From: Azospirillum lipoferum
Lineage (GTDB): Bacteria; Pseudomonadota; Alphaproteobacteria; Azospirillales; Azospirillaceae
NCBI RefSeq assembly: GCF_024170005.1
Contig: NZ_JALJXJ010000007.1
Span: forward strand, 124,001 to 188,000
DNA: 64,000 nt
Direction of reading: 5' to 3'
Made by a program: the position numbers and the translations under genes
In this document: one piece after another, positions 10,104 to 17,388 of the stretch
How positions within the stretch are numbered: the stretch's first letter is position 1
Layout: the number at the start of each line of letters is the position of its first letter
The notes under the pieces: generated by a model
Told to the model about the DNA's origin: nothing
Seen by the model: only the letters and a program-made list of their open reading frames with translations
Database searches by the model: none

Positions 10104-10901
10104 ATGAGCCTTGCCGCCATAGGCGACGTCGCGTGCATCGCCGTCGCCGCCATCACCGTGCCCGACAGCCACGCCCGCCGCCGCATCGACGACGAGGATC
10201 TCGATTCGCTCGCCCGCTCCATCGAAGAGGTCGGGCTGTTGCAGCCCATCGTCGTTCGTCCGCTGGGAAACGGGCGGTACGAGCTGCTGGCCGGGGCACG
10301 GCGGCTGCGTGCGGTGCAGGCGCTCGGCCGGGCCGGGGTGCCGGCGGTGGCGGTGTCCCATGAAAGCGCCGCGGTGCTGTCGCTGGTGGAGAACACGCAG
10401 CGCCAGGGTCTGGACGCGCTGGAACTGGCCGAAGCGCTCCAGCGCCTCGTGGAGCAGGGCTGGGGGCGCGAGGCGCTGGCCCGGCTGGTCGGACGCAGCA
10501 CCAGCTGGGTCGGCGACCTGCTGAGCCTGAACCGGCTGCCGGACTGGATCAAGGCGGAGTATGCGCAGGTGCGGCGGGTGGTCTCGCGCTCCCTGCTGGT
10601 GGAGGTCGCGCGGGTGCGCGACGCGGAGGCACAGGCGGCGTTATGGCGGGAGGCGAGGGGCGGCGCGCTCACCGTGCGGCAGGCGCGGCGGATGCGGCGC
10701 GAGGCCCTGCCGGCATTGCCGCGCGCCCTGTCGGCGGTGCGGCGCTGCGCCCGCCAGCTGGACCGGATCGACGCCGCGCCGGATCTGGCGGAGGCGGACC
10801 GGTCTGCACTGCTGGCGCTGCGCGACAGGATCGATGCGCTGCTGGCCGCGGGGAATGCCGGATCATCGGGCCAGATAGGCCCGCCAGCCGCCGAAGCCTG
10901 A
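10104..10901 (+). CDS. Orphan ParB/RepB/Spo0J-like protein
   Basis: Protein of 265 aa starting MSLAAIGDVACIAV after GAGGAGGT. Residues about 15-100 are a ParB N-terminal domain: IEEVGLLQPIVVRPLG, then LLAGARRLRAVQALG (the GxRRxRA box that binds CTP in ParB), then ENTQRQGLDALELAEAL. A helix-turn-helix follows (REALARLVGRSTSWVGDLLSL). The C terminus is Arg/Ala-rich. No ParA gene and no obvious parS repeats are near. Its last 39 bp overlap the 3' end of the convergent atzF gene. It could be a leftover partition gene or a ParB-derived transcription regulator. Confidence 0.75.
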   Translation: MSLAAIGDVACIAVAAITVPDSHARRRIDDEDLDSLARSIEEVGLLQPIVVRPLGNGRYELLAGARRLRAVQALGRAGVPAVAVSHESAAVLSLVENTQRQGLDALELAEALQRLVEQGWGREALARLVGRSTSWVGDLLSLNRLPDWIKAEYAQVRRVVSRSLLVEVARVRDAEAQAALWREARGGALTVRQARRMRREALPALPRALSAVRRCARQLDRIDAAPDLAEADRSALLALRDRIDALLAAGNAGSSGQIGPPAAEA

Positions 10902-12689
10902 AATATCCAGGGCACCCACGGTGTCGACCGCCTCGCACAGGAATCCGCTGACCATGCGGCCGTCGGCCAGTTCGACCGTGCCGATGCACAGCGGCTGCGG
11001 CAGCCCGGCGACGAAGTGCCCGAAGGCGGCCGGCGTCAGCTCCCACAGCTCGCCGGGGATGGCAACGCCGCCGTCCGCCACGCGCAGCATGCCGGGTCGC
11101 GCCGGTTCCCCCGGCAGGGCGTAGAGGCGGTAGCGCGGTGCCGTCGTCACCGCCCCGGCCAGCCGTCCGCCGGCGTCGGTCAATTGCGGGTTCAGCGGCT
11201 GGCCGCTCAGATGCGCGCCGATCACCAGCAGGGAAATCAGCCCCTCGCCGCCGTAGGACACCGGCCGGGCTGGCGGCAGGGGCAGACCGGTCGCCCCCAT
11301 CGCCACCCCCGCTGCCCGGTGCGCGGCGCCCGCCACCGCAGCGACGGTGGCTTCGCGGAAGGCGGGGGCGAGCAAGGTCAGCCCGGCCGGCCGGCCGTCG
11401 GCCTGGAAGCCGCTGGGAATGGCGATGCCGCAGAGGTCCAGCAGGTTGGTGAAGTTGGTGTAGGTGCCGAGGTTGGTGTTGAGCGTGACGGGATCGGCCA
11501 TCACCTCCGCCACCGTGTAGATCGTTCCGGTAGTCGGCACCGCCAGCAGGTCGATGGCGTCCCACACCGGTGCCGTGTCGCGGCGCAGGGCTTCCAGGCG
11601 ATACATGGCGCGGAAGCAGCCCACCGCATCGTGCTTGTGTCCGCCTTCGATGATGCCGCGGGTCACCTCCAGCCCGGCATCGGTGTAATCGGCCAGGAAT
11701 TCGCCGACCGCCGCCGTGCGCTCCGCCACCCAGGGGCCGCTGTAGAGCAGGGCCGCCGCTTCGGCGAAGGGGGCGAAGTCGATGGGCACCGCCACGCCGC
11801 CCAGCGCCGACAGCCGGTCGAGCGCCGCGCGATAGAGGCGCTCGGCCTCCGCATTGCCGAAGAAGCGCAGCTGGCCGGCGGCCGGCACGCCGAAGCGGAA
11901 GGGCACGCGCGGGGCGGCCGGCACCGCTGGCGCCGCCCGGCTGTAGGCGTCGAGCGGATCGGGTCCGGCCATCACCGCCAGCAGGTCCATCGCGTCTTCC
12001 ACCGTCAGGGCGAAGACCGACACGCAATCCAGCGAGCGGCAGGCCGGCACCACACCGGCGGTGCTGACCAGCCCCTTGGTGGGCTTCAGTCCGACGATGT
12101 TGTTGAAGGCGGCAGGCACCCGGCCGGAGCCGGCGGTGTCGGTGCCGAGCGAGAAACTGACCAGCCCCGACGCCACCGCCACCGCCGATCCGGAGCTGGA
12201 GCCGCCGGGAACGCACAGCGGGTCGATCGGGTTGCGCGCCACGCCATAGGGGGAGCGGACGCCGACCAGCCCGGTCGCGAACTGGTCGAGGTTGGTCTTG
12301 CCGACCAGAATCGCCCCGGCGTCGAGCAGGCGTTGCACCGCCGTCGCCGTGTCGGTCGCAATGTAGGTGTATTCAGGACAGGCGGCGGTCGTCGGCATGT
12401 CGGCGACGTCGATGTTGTCCTTGACCGCGAACGGCACGCCATAGAGCGGCAGGGCCGTCCGCTCCGCCGCCGTCAGCGCCTCCAGCGACGCGGCCCGCGC
12501 CAGCAGGTCGGCGGCCGGCACGCGGTGGATCCAGACATGATCCTCGCCGGCCGCCGCGATCCGGTCCAGCACGGTGCGGACGACCATCCCCGGCGTCAGC
12601 GTTCCGTCGCGGTAGCCCTGATCGAGCGCCGCGAGATCGAGACGAACGGCATCGGACGCACCGGCGGCGCTGCTGGGGAGCGGTGACAT
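10863..12689 (-). CDS. atzF: Allophanate hydrolase
   Basis: Enzyme of 608 aa that hydrolyses allophanate to NH3 and CO2, the last step of biuret, triuret and cyanuric-acid catabolism. The amidase-signature catalytic residues are visible: Lys90 (FAVKDNIDV), the GGSSSG Ser cluster at 164-166, and the nucleophile Ser188 in TDTAGSGR. The C-terminal about 150 residues form the AtzF-specific domain (LISLLVIGAHLSGQPLN; ELWELTPAAFGHFVAGLPQPL) that plain amidases lack. ATG 12689 is chosen over an upstream in-frame GTG because AAGGAG precedes it. It lies downstream of atzGE on the same strand, with its own operator-bearing gap. Confidence 0.93.
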   Translation of the reverse strand: MSPLPSSAAGASDAVRLDLAALDQGYRDGTLTPGMVVRTVLDRIAAAGEDHVWIHRVPAADLLARAASLEALTAAERTALPLYGVPFAVKDNIDVADMPTTAACPEYTYIATDTATAVQRLLDAGAILVGKTNLDQFATGLVGVRSPYGVARNPIDPLCVPGGSSSGSAVAVASGLVSFSLGTDTAGSGRVPAAFNNIVGLKPTKGLVSTAGVVPACRSLDCVSVFALTVEDAMDLLAVMAGPDPLDAYSRAAPAVPAAPRVPFRFGVPAAGQLRFFGNAEAERLYRAALDRLSALGGVAVPIDFAPFAEAAALLYSGPWVAERTAAVGEFLADYTDAGLEVTRGIIEGGHKHDAVGCFRAMYRLEALRRDTAPVWDAIDLLAVPTTGTIYTVAEVMADPVTLNTNLGTYTNFTNLLDLCGIAIPSGFQADGRPAGLTLLAPAFREATVAAVAGAAHRAAGVAMGATGLPLPPARPVSYGGEGLISLLVIGAHLSGQPLNPQLTDAGGRLAGAVTTAPRYRLYALPGEPARPGMLRVADGGVAIPGELWELTPAAFGHFVAGLPQPLCIGTVELADGRMVSGFLCEAVDTVGALDISGFGGWRAYLAR

Positions 12690-12752
12690 GGGAACACTCC
12701 TTGTTCGGGCGGGCAATGCCGGTGGAGAGCCGATTCCGGTCAGCCGACCATT

Positions 12753-12826
12753 ATTGCATGCAATCTGGCTGTTGAAGCATGAATGCTGCGCTGCTTCACG
12801 TCAATAACGGACATATTGCATGCAAT
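12753..12826. promoter_or_regulatory. Two ATTGCATGCAAT operators upstream of atzF
   Basis: Perfect 12-bp palindromes ATTGCATGCAAT at 12753-12764 and 12815-12826, centres 62 bp (about six helical turns) apart, in the 144-bp gap between atzE and atzF. Between them is an inverted repeat TGAAGCA (12773-12779) / TGCTTCA (12792-12798). The palindromes match the other TGCATGCA sites of this island and fit the recognition style of FCD-type GntR proteins. The assignment to the GntR gene at 15170 is inference. Confidence 0.65.
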
Positions 12827-12833
12827 TTTCAGA

Positions 12834-14240
12834 TCACACCTCAGCCGGTTCGGCCAACGGCGCGCGGGCGAGGCCGAGCCGCTCCAACTCCGCGGCGACC
12901 ATCAGGCAGCGGCCCTCCCGCCACGGGGCGGCGATGACCTGGATGCCGATGGGCAGCGCGCCCGGCAGCGCCATCGGCACGGCGCAGACCGGCAGGCCGA
13001 TGCAGGAGATCGGCTGGGTGAACAGCCCCAGATGCGGCCGCACCGGCATCTCGCGGCCATCCAGCACCATCGTCTTCTGGCCGACCAGCGGGGCGGTGCA
13101 GGGGGTGGCCGGGGCCAGCAGGACGTCGACCTCGCGGAACAGCGCCATCACCTGCTCGTGATACCAGCGCCGCACCCGCTGGGCCTGGACGTACCACGCC
13201 GCCGGCAGCAGGGCGCCGGCCAGGAAGCGGTCGCGCGTGTCGGGGTCGAAGTCGCCGGCCCGTGTCCGCAACCGGTCGAGATGGAAGGCCGAGCTTTCGG
13301 CGTTGGTGATGATGTAGGCCGCCGCCCGGCCCAGCTCCGCCCCCGGCAGCTCGACCACCCGATCGGTGCCGAGCGCTTGGGCGGCGCGTTCCACCGCGTC
13401 ATGCGCCTCCGGCAGGCCGCCGCGCGAGAAATAGCCGCCGGCGACGGCGATGCGCAGCCCTTCCAGACCGGTTTCCAGCATGGGCGACACCGGTTCCACC
13501 GGCCGGCCGGCGCAGGCGTGGTCGCCCTCCGCCGGGCCTTGCAGCACGTCATAGGCGAGCGCCAGATCGCGCGCCGAGCGGGCGAAGGGGCCGAGATGGT
13601 CCAGGCTGTCGCAGAAGGGGAAGCTGCCGTGCCGGGTCAGCCGCCCGTAGGTCGGCTTCAGCCCGAAGATGCCGCACAGCGAGGACGGCACCCGGATCGA
13701 CCCATTGGTGTCCGACCCCAGCGACAGGGGGGCCAGCCCCGCCGCCGTCGCCGCCCCGCAGCCCGACGACGAGCCGCCGGCCATCCGCGCCGGATCATGC
13801 GGGTTGCGGCAGGCGCCGTCATGGGCGTTCTCGCCGGTGAAGTCATAGGCGTACTCGCCCATGTTGAGCCCGCCGACCAGCACCGCCCCGGCCCGTGCCA
13901 GCCGTTGCAGCAGCACCGCGTCGGCGCCGGCGGGCGGACGCTCCCGGTTGATGAGCGAACCGGCACGGGTCGGCAGCCCGCGGATGTCGAACAGGTTCTT
14001 GACCGCCACCGGCACCCCGGCCAGCGGTCCGGGATCCGCCCCGGCGGCGATGCGGGCGTCGAGATCCGCCGCCTCGGCCCGCGCCCGGTCGGCGGTGACG
14101 TCGGTGAAGGCGTTCAGCACCGGGTTCAGCCGCGCGATGCGCTCCAGCGCCGCCTCGGTGACGGCGGCGGCGGACAGGCTGCCGCCGCGCACCGTCGCGG
14201 CGATCTCCCAGGCGGGGAGTGCGAGGATGCCGGCGCTCAT
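12834..14240 (-). CDS. atzE: AtzE-family amidohydrolase (1-carboxybiuret hydrolase catalytic subunit; HpxY-like)
   Basis: Amidase-signature enzyme of 468 aa. Lys81 (VAVKNLFDIRG), the GGSSSG cluster at 155-160 and nucleophile Ser181 (SDTNGSIRVPSS) are intact. AtzE acts with the small subunit AtzG to deaminate 1-carboxybiuret to 1,3-dicarboxyurea. The start overlaps the atzG stop by 4 bp (ATGA), matching the conserved atzG-atzE order, and this neighbour is the main reason to call AtzE rather than a generic amidase. Homologues called HpxY occur in purine/oxalurate clusters, so related ureides are possible substrates. Confidence 0.87.
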   Translation of the reverse strand: MSAGILALPAWEIAATVRGGSLSAAAVTEAALERIARLNPVLNAFTDVTADRARAEAADLDARIAAGADPGPLAGVPVAVKNLFDIRGLPTRAGSLINRERPPAGADAVLLQRLARAGAVLVGGLNMGEYAYDFTGENAHDGACRNPHDPARMAGGSSSGCGAATAAGLAPLSLGSDTNGSIRVPSSLCGIFGLKPTYGRLTRHGSFPFCDSLDHLGPFARSARDLALAYDVLQGPAEGDHACAGRPVEPVSPMLETGLEGLRIAVAGGYFSRGGLPEAHDAVERAAQALGTDRVVELPGAELGRAAAYIITNAESSAFHLDRLRTRAGDFDPDTRDRFLAGALLPAAWYVQAQRVRRWYHEQVMALFREVDVLLAPATPCTAPLVGQKTMVLDGREMPVRPHLGLFTQPISCIGLPVCAVPMALPGALPIGIQVIAAPWREGRCLMVAAELERLGLARAPLAEPAEV

Positions 14241-14467
14241 GCGTCACCCGACGGGGGTTGACCGGAAGAAGTCTGACCGGGCGTGAACACCGGGGCCGAT
14301 TCCAACGCGTCGTCGGCCAGCGGTGCTGCCATCAGCTTCGTGGCCATGGCCTGGGCCAGCGTCAGGAAGGCCGCCACCCCCGGCTTGTGGGCGTCGGCGA
14401 TCGTCAGCCCGCAGGCAGGGGCCATCGCCTCCATATGGAGGACTGGATCGAAGGCGGGATCGGTCAT
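14237..14467 (-). CDS. atzG: AtzG-like small subunit (DUF4089; HpxX-like)
   Basis: Protein of 76 aa, MTDPAFDPVLHMEAMAPACG. Its family (DUF4089) is the small stabilising partner of AtzE, an Asp-tRNA amidotransferase GatC-like helix pair that wraps the amidase. The helical core FLTLAQAMATKLMAAPL and the length fit. The C-terminal dozen residues are Ser/Gly/Pro-rich and probably disordered. It heads the atzGE pair and faces atzH across a divergent gap containing paired TGCATGCA motifs. Confidence 0.83.
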   Translation of the reverse strand: MTDPAFDPVLHMEAMAPACGLTIADAHKPGVAAFLTLAQAMATKLMAAPLADDALESAPVFTPGQTSSGQPPSGDA

Positions 14468-14543
14468 GCGTCGGGGACTCCCATCCGGAAAGGCGCTGTG
14501 ACAGCGGCAGCGAGAGGGGGCAAGCAGAGCGGCGGGGGCTGGC

Positions 14544-14565
14544 CTGCATGCAGTCTTGCATGCAA
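14544..14565. promoter_or_regulatory. Paired TGCATGCA operators between atzG and atzH
   Basis: CTGCATGCAG (14544-14553) and TTGCATGCAA (14556-14565), two palindromes with centres 12 bp apart, in the 143-bp divergent gap. The same 12-bp centre spacing recurs at 15915-15934. They sit where they could control both directions. Proposed GntR binding sites. Confidence 0.65.
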
Positions 14566-14610
14566 TATGGCGCAGGCGCCACCTGTTTGCAGACGGAAAG
14601 GATGACCAGC

Positions 14611-15021
14611 ATGGATTCCCAGAACGCCGTGACCGACGATGCGGAGATCAACCGGCCCGACGTGATCGCCGCGGTGACGGCGGCCTTCGAGCGGTACGAG
14701 GTGGCGCTGATGAGCAACGACGTCGCCACCCTGAACGCGCTGTTCTGGCAGGATCCGCGCACGGTGCGCTTCGGCGCCGACGGTCCCGCCTACGGCATCG
14801 ACGCCATCGCCGCCTTCCGCCGCGGGCGCGACGTTTCCGACCTCGCCCGCGTGTTGGAAAGGGTGGTGATCACCAGCTTCGGCGACCGCTTCGCCACGGC
14901 GCTGTGCGCCTACCGCCGCACCGCCACCGGGCGCATCGGCTGGCAGAGCCAGAGCTGGGTGCGGATGCCCGACGGCTGGCGGATCGTCGCCGCCCATGTG
15001 AGCCTGGGGCCGACGCCCTGA
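14611..15021 (+). CDS. atzH: AtzH-like protein (DUF3225, SnoaL superfamily; HpxZ-like)
   Basis: Protein of 136 aa. AtzH of Pseudomonas sp. ADP is proposed to convert 1,3-dicarboxyurea, the AtzE product, to allophanate. Published work implicates Tyr22 and Arg46. Here Tyr29 (FERYE) and Arg53 (DPRTVRFG, the second Arg) have the same 24-residue separation, which supports the assignment. The C-terminal SQSWVRMPDGWRIVAAHVS is the SnoaL-type ending. ATG 14611 is used because GGAAAGG lies 9 bp upstream; an ATG at 14602 touches that site. Divergent from atzGE. Confidence 0.87.
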   Translation: MDSQNAVTDDAEINRPDVIAAVTAAFERYEVALMSNDVATLNALFWQDPRTVRFGADGPAYGIDAIAAFRRGRDVSDLARVLERVVITSFGDRFATALCAYRRTATGRIGWQSQSWVRMPDGWRIVAAHVSLGPTP

Positions 15022-15169
15022 CGGACAGGTCAAGACTCCGGGCCTGCGCGGATTGGCTGCGGCGATACGCCATGCTGGAACCATTGCGCGCATTCCATGT
15101 ATATCACGGCAGCGCGCATGATCACCGGCATTCGAGGGCCGGCACCGCGGGAAGAGGATACACCCAGCC

Positions 15170-15886
15170 ATGACCTTGCAGGCCGGACCCGGTTTGCGCC
15201 TGGAACAGGACGATCCCACCGAGCCGCTGGACCGCCAGTCCCGCGGCACGCTGGCCGAAACCCTGCGCCGGCACCTGGCCGACGACATCCTGGACGGCCG
15301 CCTGCTGCCCGGCGTCCGCCTGGACGAGCAGGAACTGGCCGCCCGCTTCGGCGTCTCCCGCACCCCGGTGCGCGAGGCGTTCAAGCTGCTGGCCGCCACC
15401 GGGCTGGTGCAGGTGCGCCCCAACAAAGGGGTCGTCGTCACCTCCATCACCCCGGAACGGCTGGCGCAGATGTTCGAGGTGATGGGCGAGATCGAGGCGG
15501 CCTGCGCCCGCTTCGCCGCCCAGCGCATGACGGCGGAGGAGCGCCAGCGGCTGGCCGCCCTGCATGCGGAGGCCGGGGCGCTGGCCCGTGCCGGCGACCG
15601 CGAGGCCTATGACGCCATGAACACCCGGTTCCATTCCGCCATCTACGCCGGGGCGCACAATGATTACATGCAGGAGACCGCCCAGGCGATCCGCCAGCGC
15701 CTGCGCCCGTTCCGCCGTGCCCAGTTCCGCGTCAGCGGCCGGCTGTCGCTGTCCTGGCTGGAGCATGATTCGGTGGTGCGCGCCATCCTGCATGGCGACG
15801 GCGAGGCGGCCTATCACGCGCTGCGCCTGCACGTCACCACGGTCGGCGATGCCTCGGCCGATTACGTCGGCCGGTCGTCCGGCTGA
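15170..15886 (+). CDS. GntR-family transcriptional regulator, FCD subfamily
   Basis: Regulator of 238 aa. The winged helix-turn-helix at about residues 25-90 contains LLPGVRLDEQELAARFGVSRTPVREAFKLLAATGLV and the wing NKGVVVTSI. The C-terminal FCD effector domain has the metal-binding Asp/His pattern (DREAYDAMNTRFHSAIYAGAHN, and a late LEHDSVVRAILHGDGEAA). It sits between atzH and the transporter operon, in the middle of all six TGCATGCA sites, so it is the likely local repressor, with a ureide as probable inducer (inference). The start is an ATG with GAGG about 12 bp upstream. Confidence 0.92.
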   Translation: MTLQAGPGLRLEQDDPTEPLDRQSRGTLAETLRRHLADDILDGRLLPGVRLDEQELAARFGVSRTPVREAFKLLAATGLVQVRPNKGVVVTSITPERLAQMFEVMGEIEAACARFAAQRMTAEERQRLAALHAEAGALARAGDREAYDAMNTRFHSAIYAGAHNDYMQETAQAIRQRLRPFRRAQFRVSGRLSLSWLEHDSVVRAILHGDGEAAYHALRLHVTTVGDASADYVGRSSG

Positions 15887-15914
15887 GCGGTCACTCGGAA
15901 GGCAGGCGCCACCT

Positions 15915-15934
15915 TGCATGCACGAATGCATGCA
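15915..15934. promoter_or_regulatory. Paired TGCATGCA operators upstream of the BMP transporter operon
   Basis: TGCATGCA at 15915-15922 and again at 15927-15934, centres 12 bp apart as in the atzG/atzH gap. They lie 29 bp after the GntR stop and about 240 bp upstream of the -24/-12 promoter of the transporter operon. The 345-bp gap to the next gene holds no other gene, but also contains an A+T-rich stretch and an IHF-like site. Confidence 0.65.
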
Positions 15935-15971
15935 GAGTGTCCAGGGCCCTGCCTGAAACAGAGGCTTTGTA

Positions 15972-15984
15972 AATCAGTAAGTTA
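15972..15984 (+). promoter_or_regulatory. Candidate IHF-binding site
   Basis: AATCAG-TAAG-TTA matches the IHF consensus WATCAR-N4-TTR at every fixed position and lies in an A+T-rich patch unusual for this DNA. It sits between the TGCATGCA pair and the sigma-54-type promoter at 16172, where DNA bending would help a distant activator. The match is short, so chance is possible. Confidence 0.35.
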
Positions 15985-16171
15985 ATGAAAAATGGTTGTT
16001 GCGGCGCCCGCTTCTTGATGATCCGCGCGCGCCCTTTTTGACCGCTGCGCAGGCAGATTCCGGCGCCAAGGCGAAAAAACGGGCATACAAACAGGTTTGC
16101 AGACGGGCCCGACCCCACTCTTGAATACAATCCGGCCGGATTCCGGCCGCCCTGGCTGCCCTCCCCTCCCG

Positions 16172-16187
16172 TGGCACAGGTTTTGCG
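16172..16187 (+). promoter_or_regulatory. Sigma-54 (-24/-12) promoter of the BMP transporter operon
   Basis: TGGCAC (16172-16177), five bases, then TTGC (16183-16186). The invariant GG (16173-16174) and GC (16185-16186) are exactly 10 bp apart, as RpoN promoters require. Transcription would begin near 16198, leaving a leader of about 34 nt to the ATG at 16232. This suggests nitrogen-status control by an enhancer-binding protein such as NtrC. I could not find a convincing NtrC site nearby. Confidence 0.7.
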
Positions 16188-16231
16188 GATGTTCCCGGCA
16201 AACCTGCACCACAAGACAAGGGGTATGCACC

Positions 16232-17359
16232 ATGGGCAACGCGTTGCGCTTTTCCCGCCGCTCCGTTCTGAAGACGATGACGGCGGCCGGTGGACTGGGG
16301 GCGCTCGGCGCCGGCCTGCCCTGGACGCCGGCCATGGCGAAGACCCTGGTGATCGGCTTCCTCTATGTCGGCCCGCGCGACGATTACGGCTACAATCAGG
16401 CCCATGCCGAAGGGGCCGCCGCCGTCAAGGCGATGCCCGGCGTCAAGGTGCTGGAGGAGGAGAAGGTCCCCGAGACCATCGACGTCGAGAACAGCATGGA
16501 GAGCATGATCAACCTCGACGGCGCCTCGCTGCTGTTCCCGACCTCCTTCGGCTATTTCGACCCCTATGTGCTGAAGGAGGCGAAGAAGCACCCCGACCTG
16601 ACCTTCCTGCATTGCGGCGGGCTGTGGACGCCGGGCAAGCACCCGGCCAACGTCGGCAGCTATTTCGGCTATATCGACGAGGCGGAATACCTGTCGGGCA
16701 TCGTCGCCGCCTATGCCAGCAAGTCGAAGAAGCTGGGCTTTGTCGCCGCCAAGCCGATCCCGCAGGTGCTGCGCAACATCAACTCCTTCACGCTGGGCGC
16801 CCGCTCGGTCGACCCGGCGATCACCACCGCGGTGGTCTTCACCGGCGACTGGTCGATGCCGGTCAAGGAGGCGGAGGCGGCCAACAGCCTGATCGACCAG
16901 GGCGCCGACGTGCTGACCTGCCATGTCGACAGCCCCAAGGTGATCGTCGAGACCGCCGAGAAGCGCGGCGTCTTCTGCACCGGCTACCATGCCAGCCAGG
17001 CGACGCTGGCGCCCAAGGGCTATCTGACCGGCGCCGAATGGAACTGGGCCAAGGTCTACACCGACTTCGTGAAGATGGTGCAGGGCGGGATCAAGCCGCC
17101 CAACCTCGTGCGCGGCGGGCTGAAGGAAGGCATCATCAAGACCTCCCCCTATGGCGCGGCGGTGTCCGACGCCGCGCGCAAGCACGCCGACGACGTCAAG
17201 GCCAAGTTCATGGACGGCAGCTTCGTCATCTACAAGGGGCCGATCAAGGACAACAAGGGCAACAGCGTGATCGCCGAGGGCAAGAGCCACGGCCAGACTG
17301 ACATCGCGCTGGAATCGATGAACTGGCTGGTCGAGGGCGTGACCGGCTCAATCTCCTGA
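16232..17359 (+). CDS. BMP-family ABC transporter substrate-binding protein
   Basis: Periplasmic binding protein of 375 aa of the BMP/PnrA (Med) family. The N terminus carries a twin-arginine signal (FSRRSVLKTM followed by a Gly/Ala-rich core ending near MAKT). The mature start TLVIGFLYVGPRDDYGYNQAHA and the GAD..CHVDSP region are family-typical. Characterised members bind nucleosides, but this gene starts an operon with two permeases, an ATPase, and biuret- and triuret-hydrolase-like enzymes, so a ureide ligand is likely (inference). The start has AAGGGG 8 bp upstream. First gene after the sigma-54 promoter. Confidence 0.9.
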   Translation: MGNALRFSRRSVLKTMTAAGGLGALGAGLPWTPAMAKTLVIGFLYVGPRDDYGYNQAHAEGAAAVKAMPGVKVLEEEKVPETIDVENSMESMINLDGASLLFPTSFGYFDPYVLKEAKKHPDLTFLHCGGLWTPGKHPANVGSYFGYIDEAEYLSGIVAAYASKSKKLGFVAAKPIPQVLRNINSFTLGARSVDPAITTAVVFTGDWSMPVKEAEAANSLIDQGADVLTCHVDSPKVIVETAEKRGVFCTGYHASQATLAPKGYLTGAEWNWAKVYTDFVKMVQGGIKPPNLVRGGLKEGIIKTSPYGAAVSDAARKHADDVKAKFMDGSFVIYKGPIKDNKGNSVIAEGKSHGQTDIALESMNWLVEGVTGSIS

Positions 17360-17388
17360 CCGCAGCAGAATAGCCGGGAGTGCCGCCG

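Noticed and set aside
14468..14610. Possible sigma-54 promoters for atzG or atzH.
   Set aside because: TGGC-like and TTGC-like pieces occur on both strands but the spacings are 12-15 bp, not 10.
15942..15951. Palindrome CAGGGCCCTG after the TGCATGCA pair as a terminator.
   Set aside because: It has no loop or T-run and is too short for a stable terminator; left unassigned.
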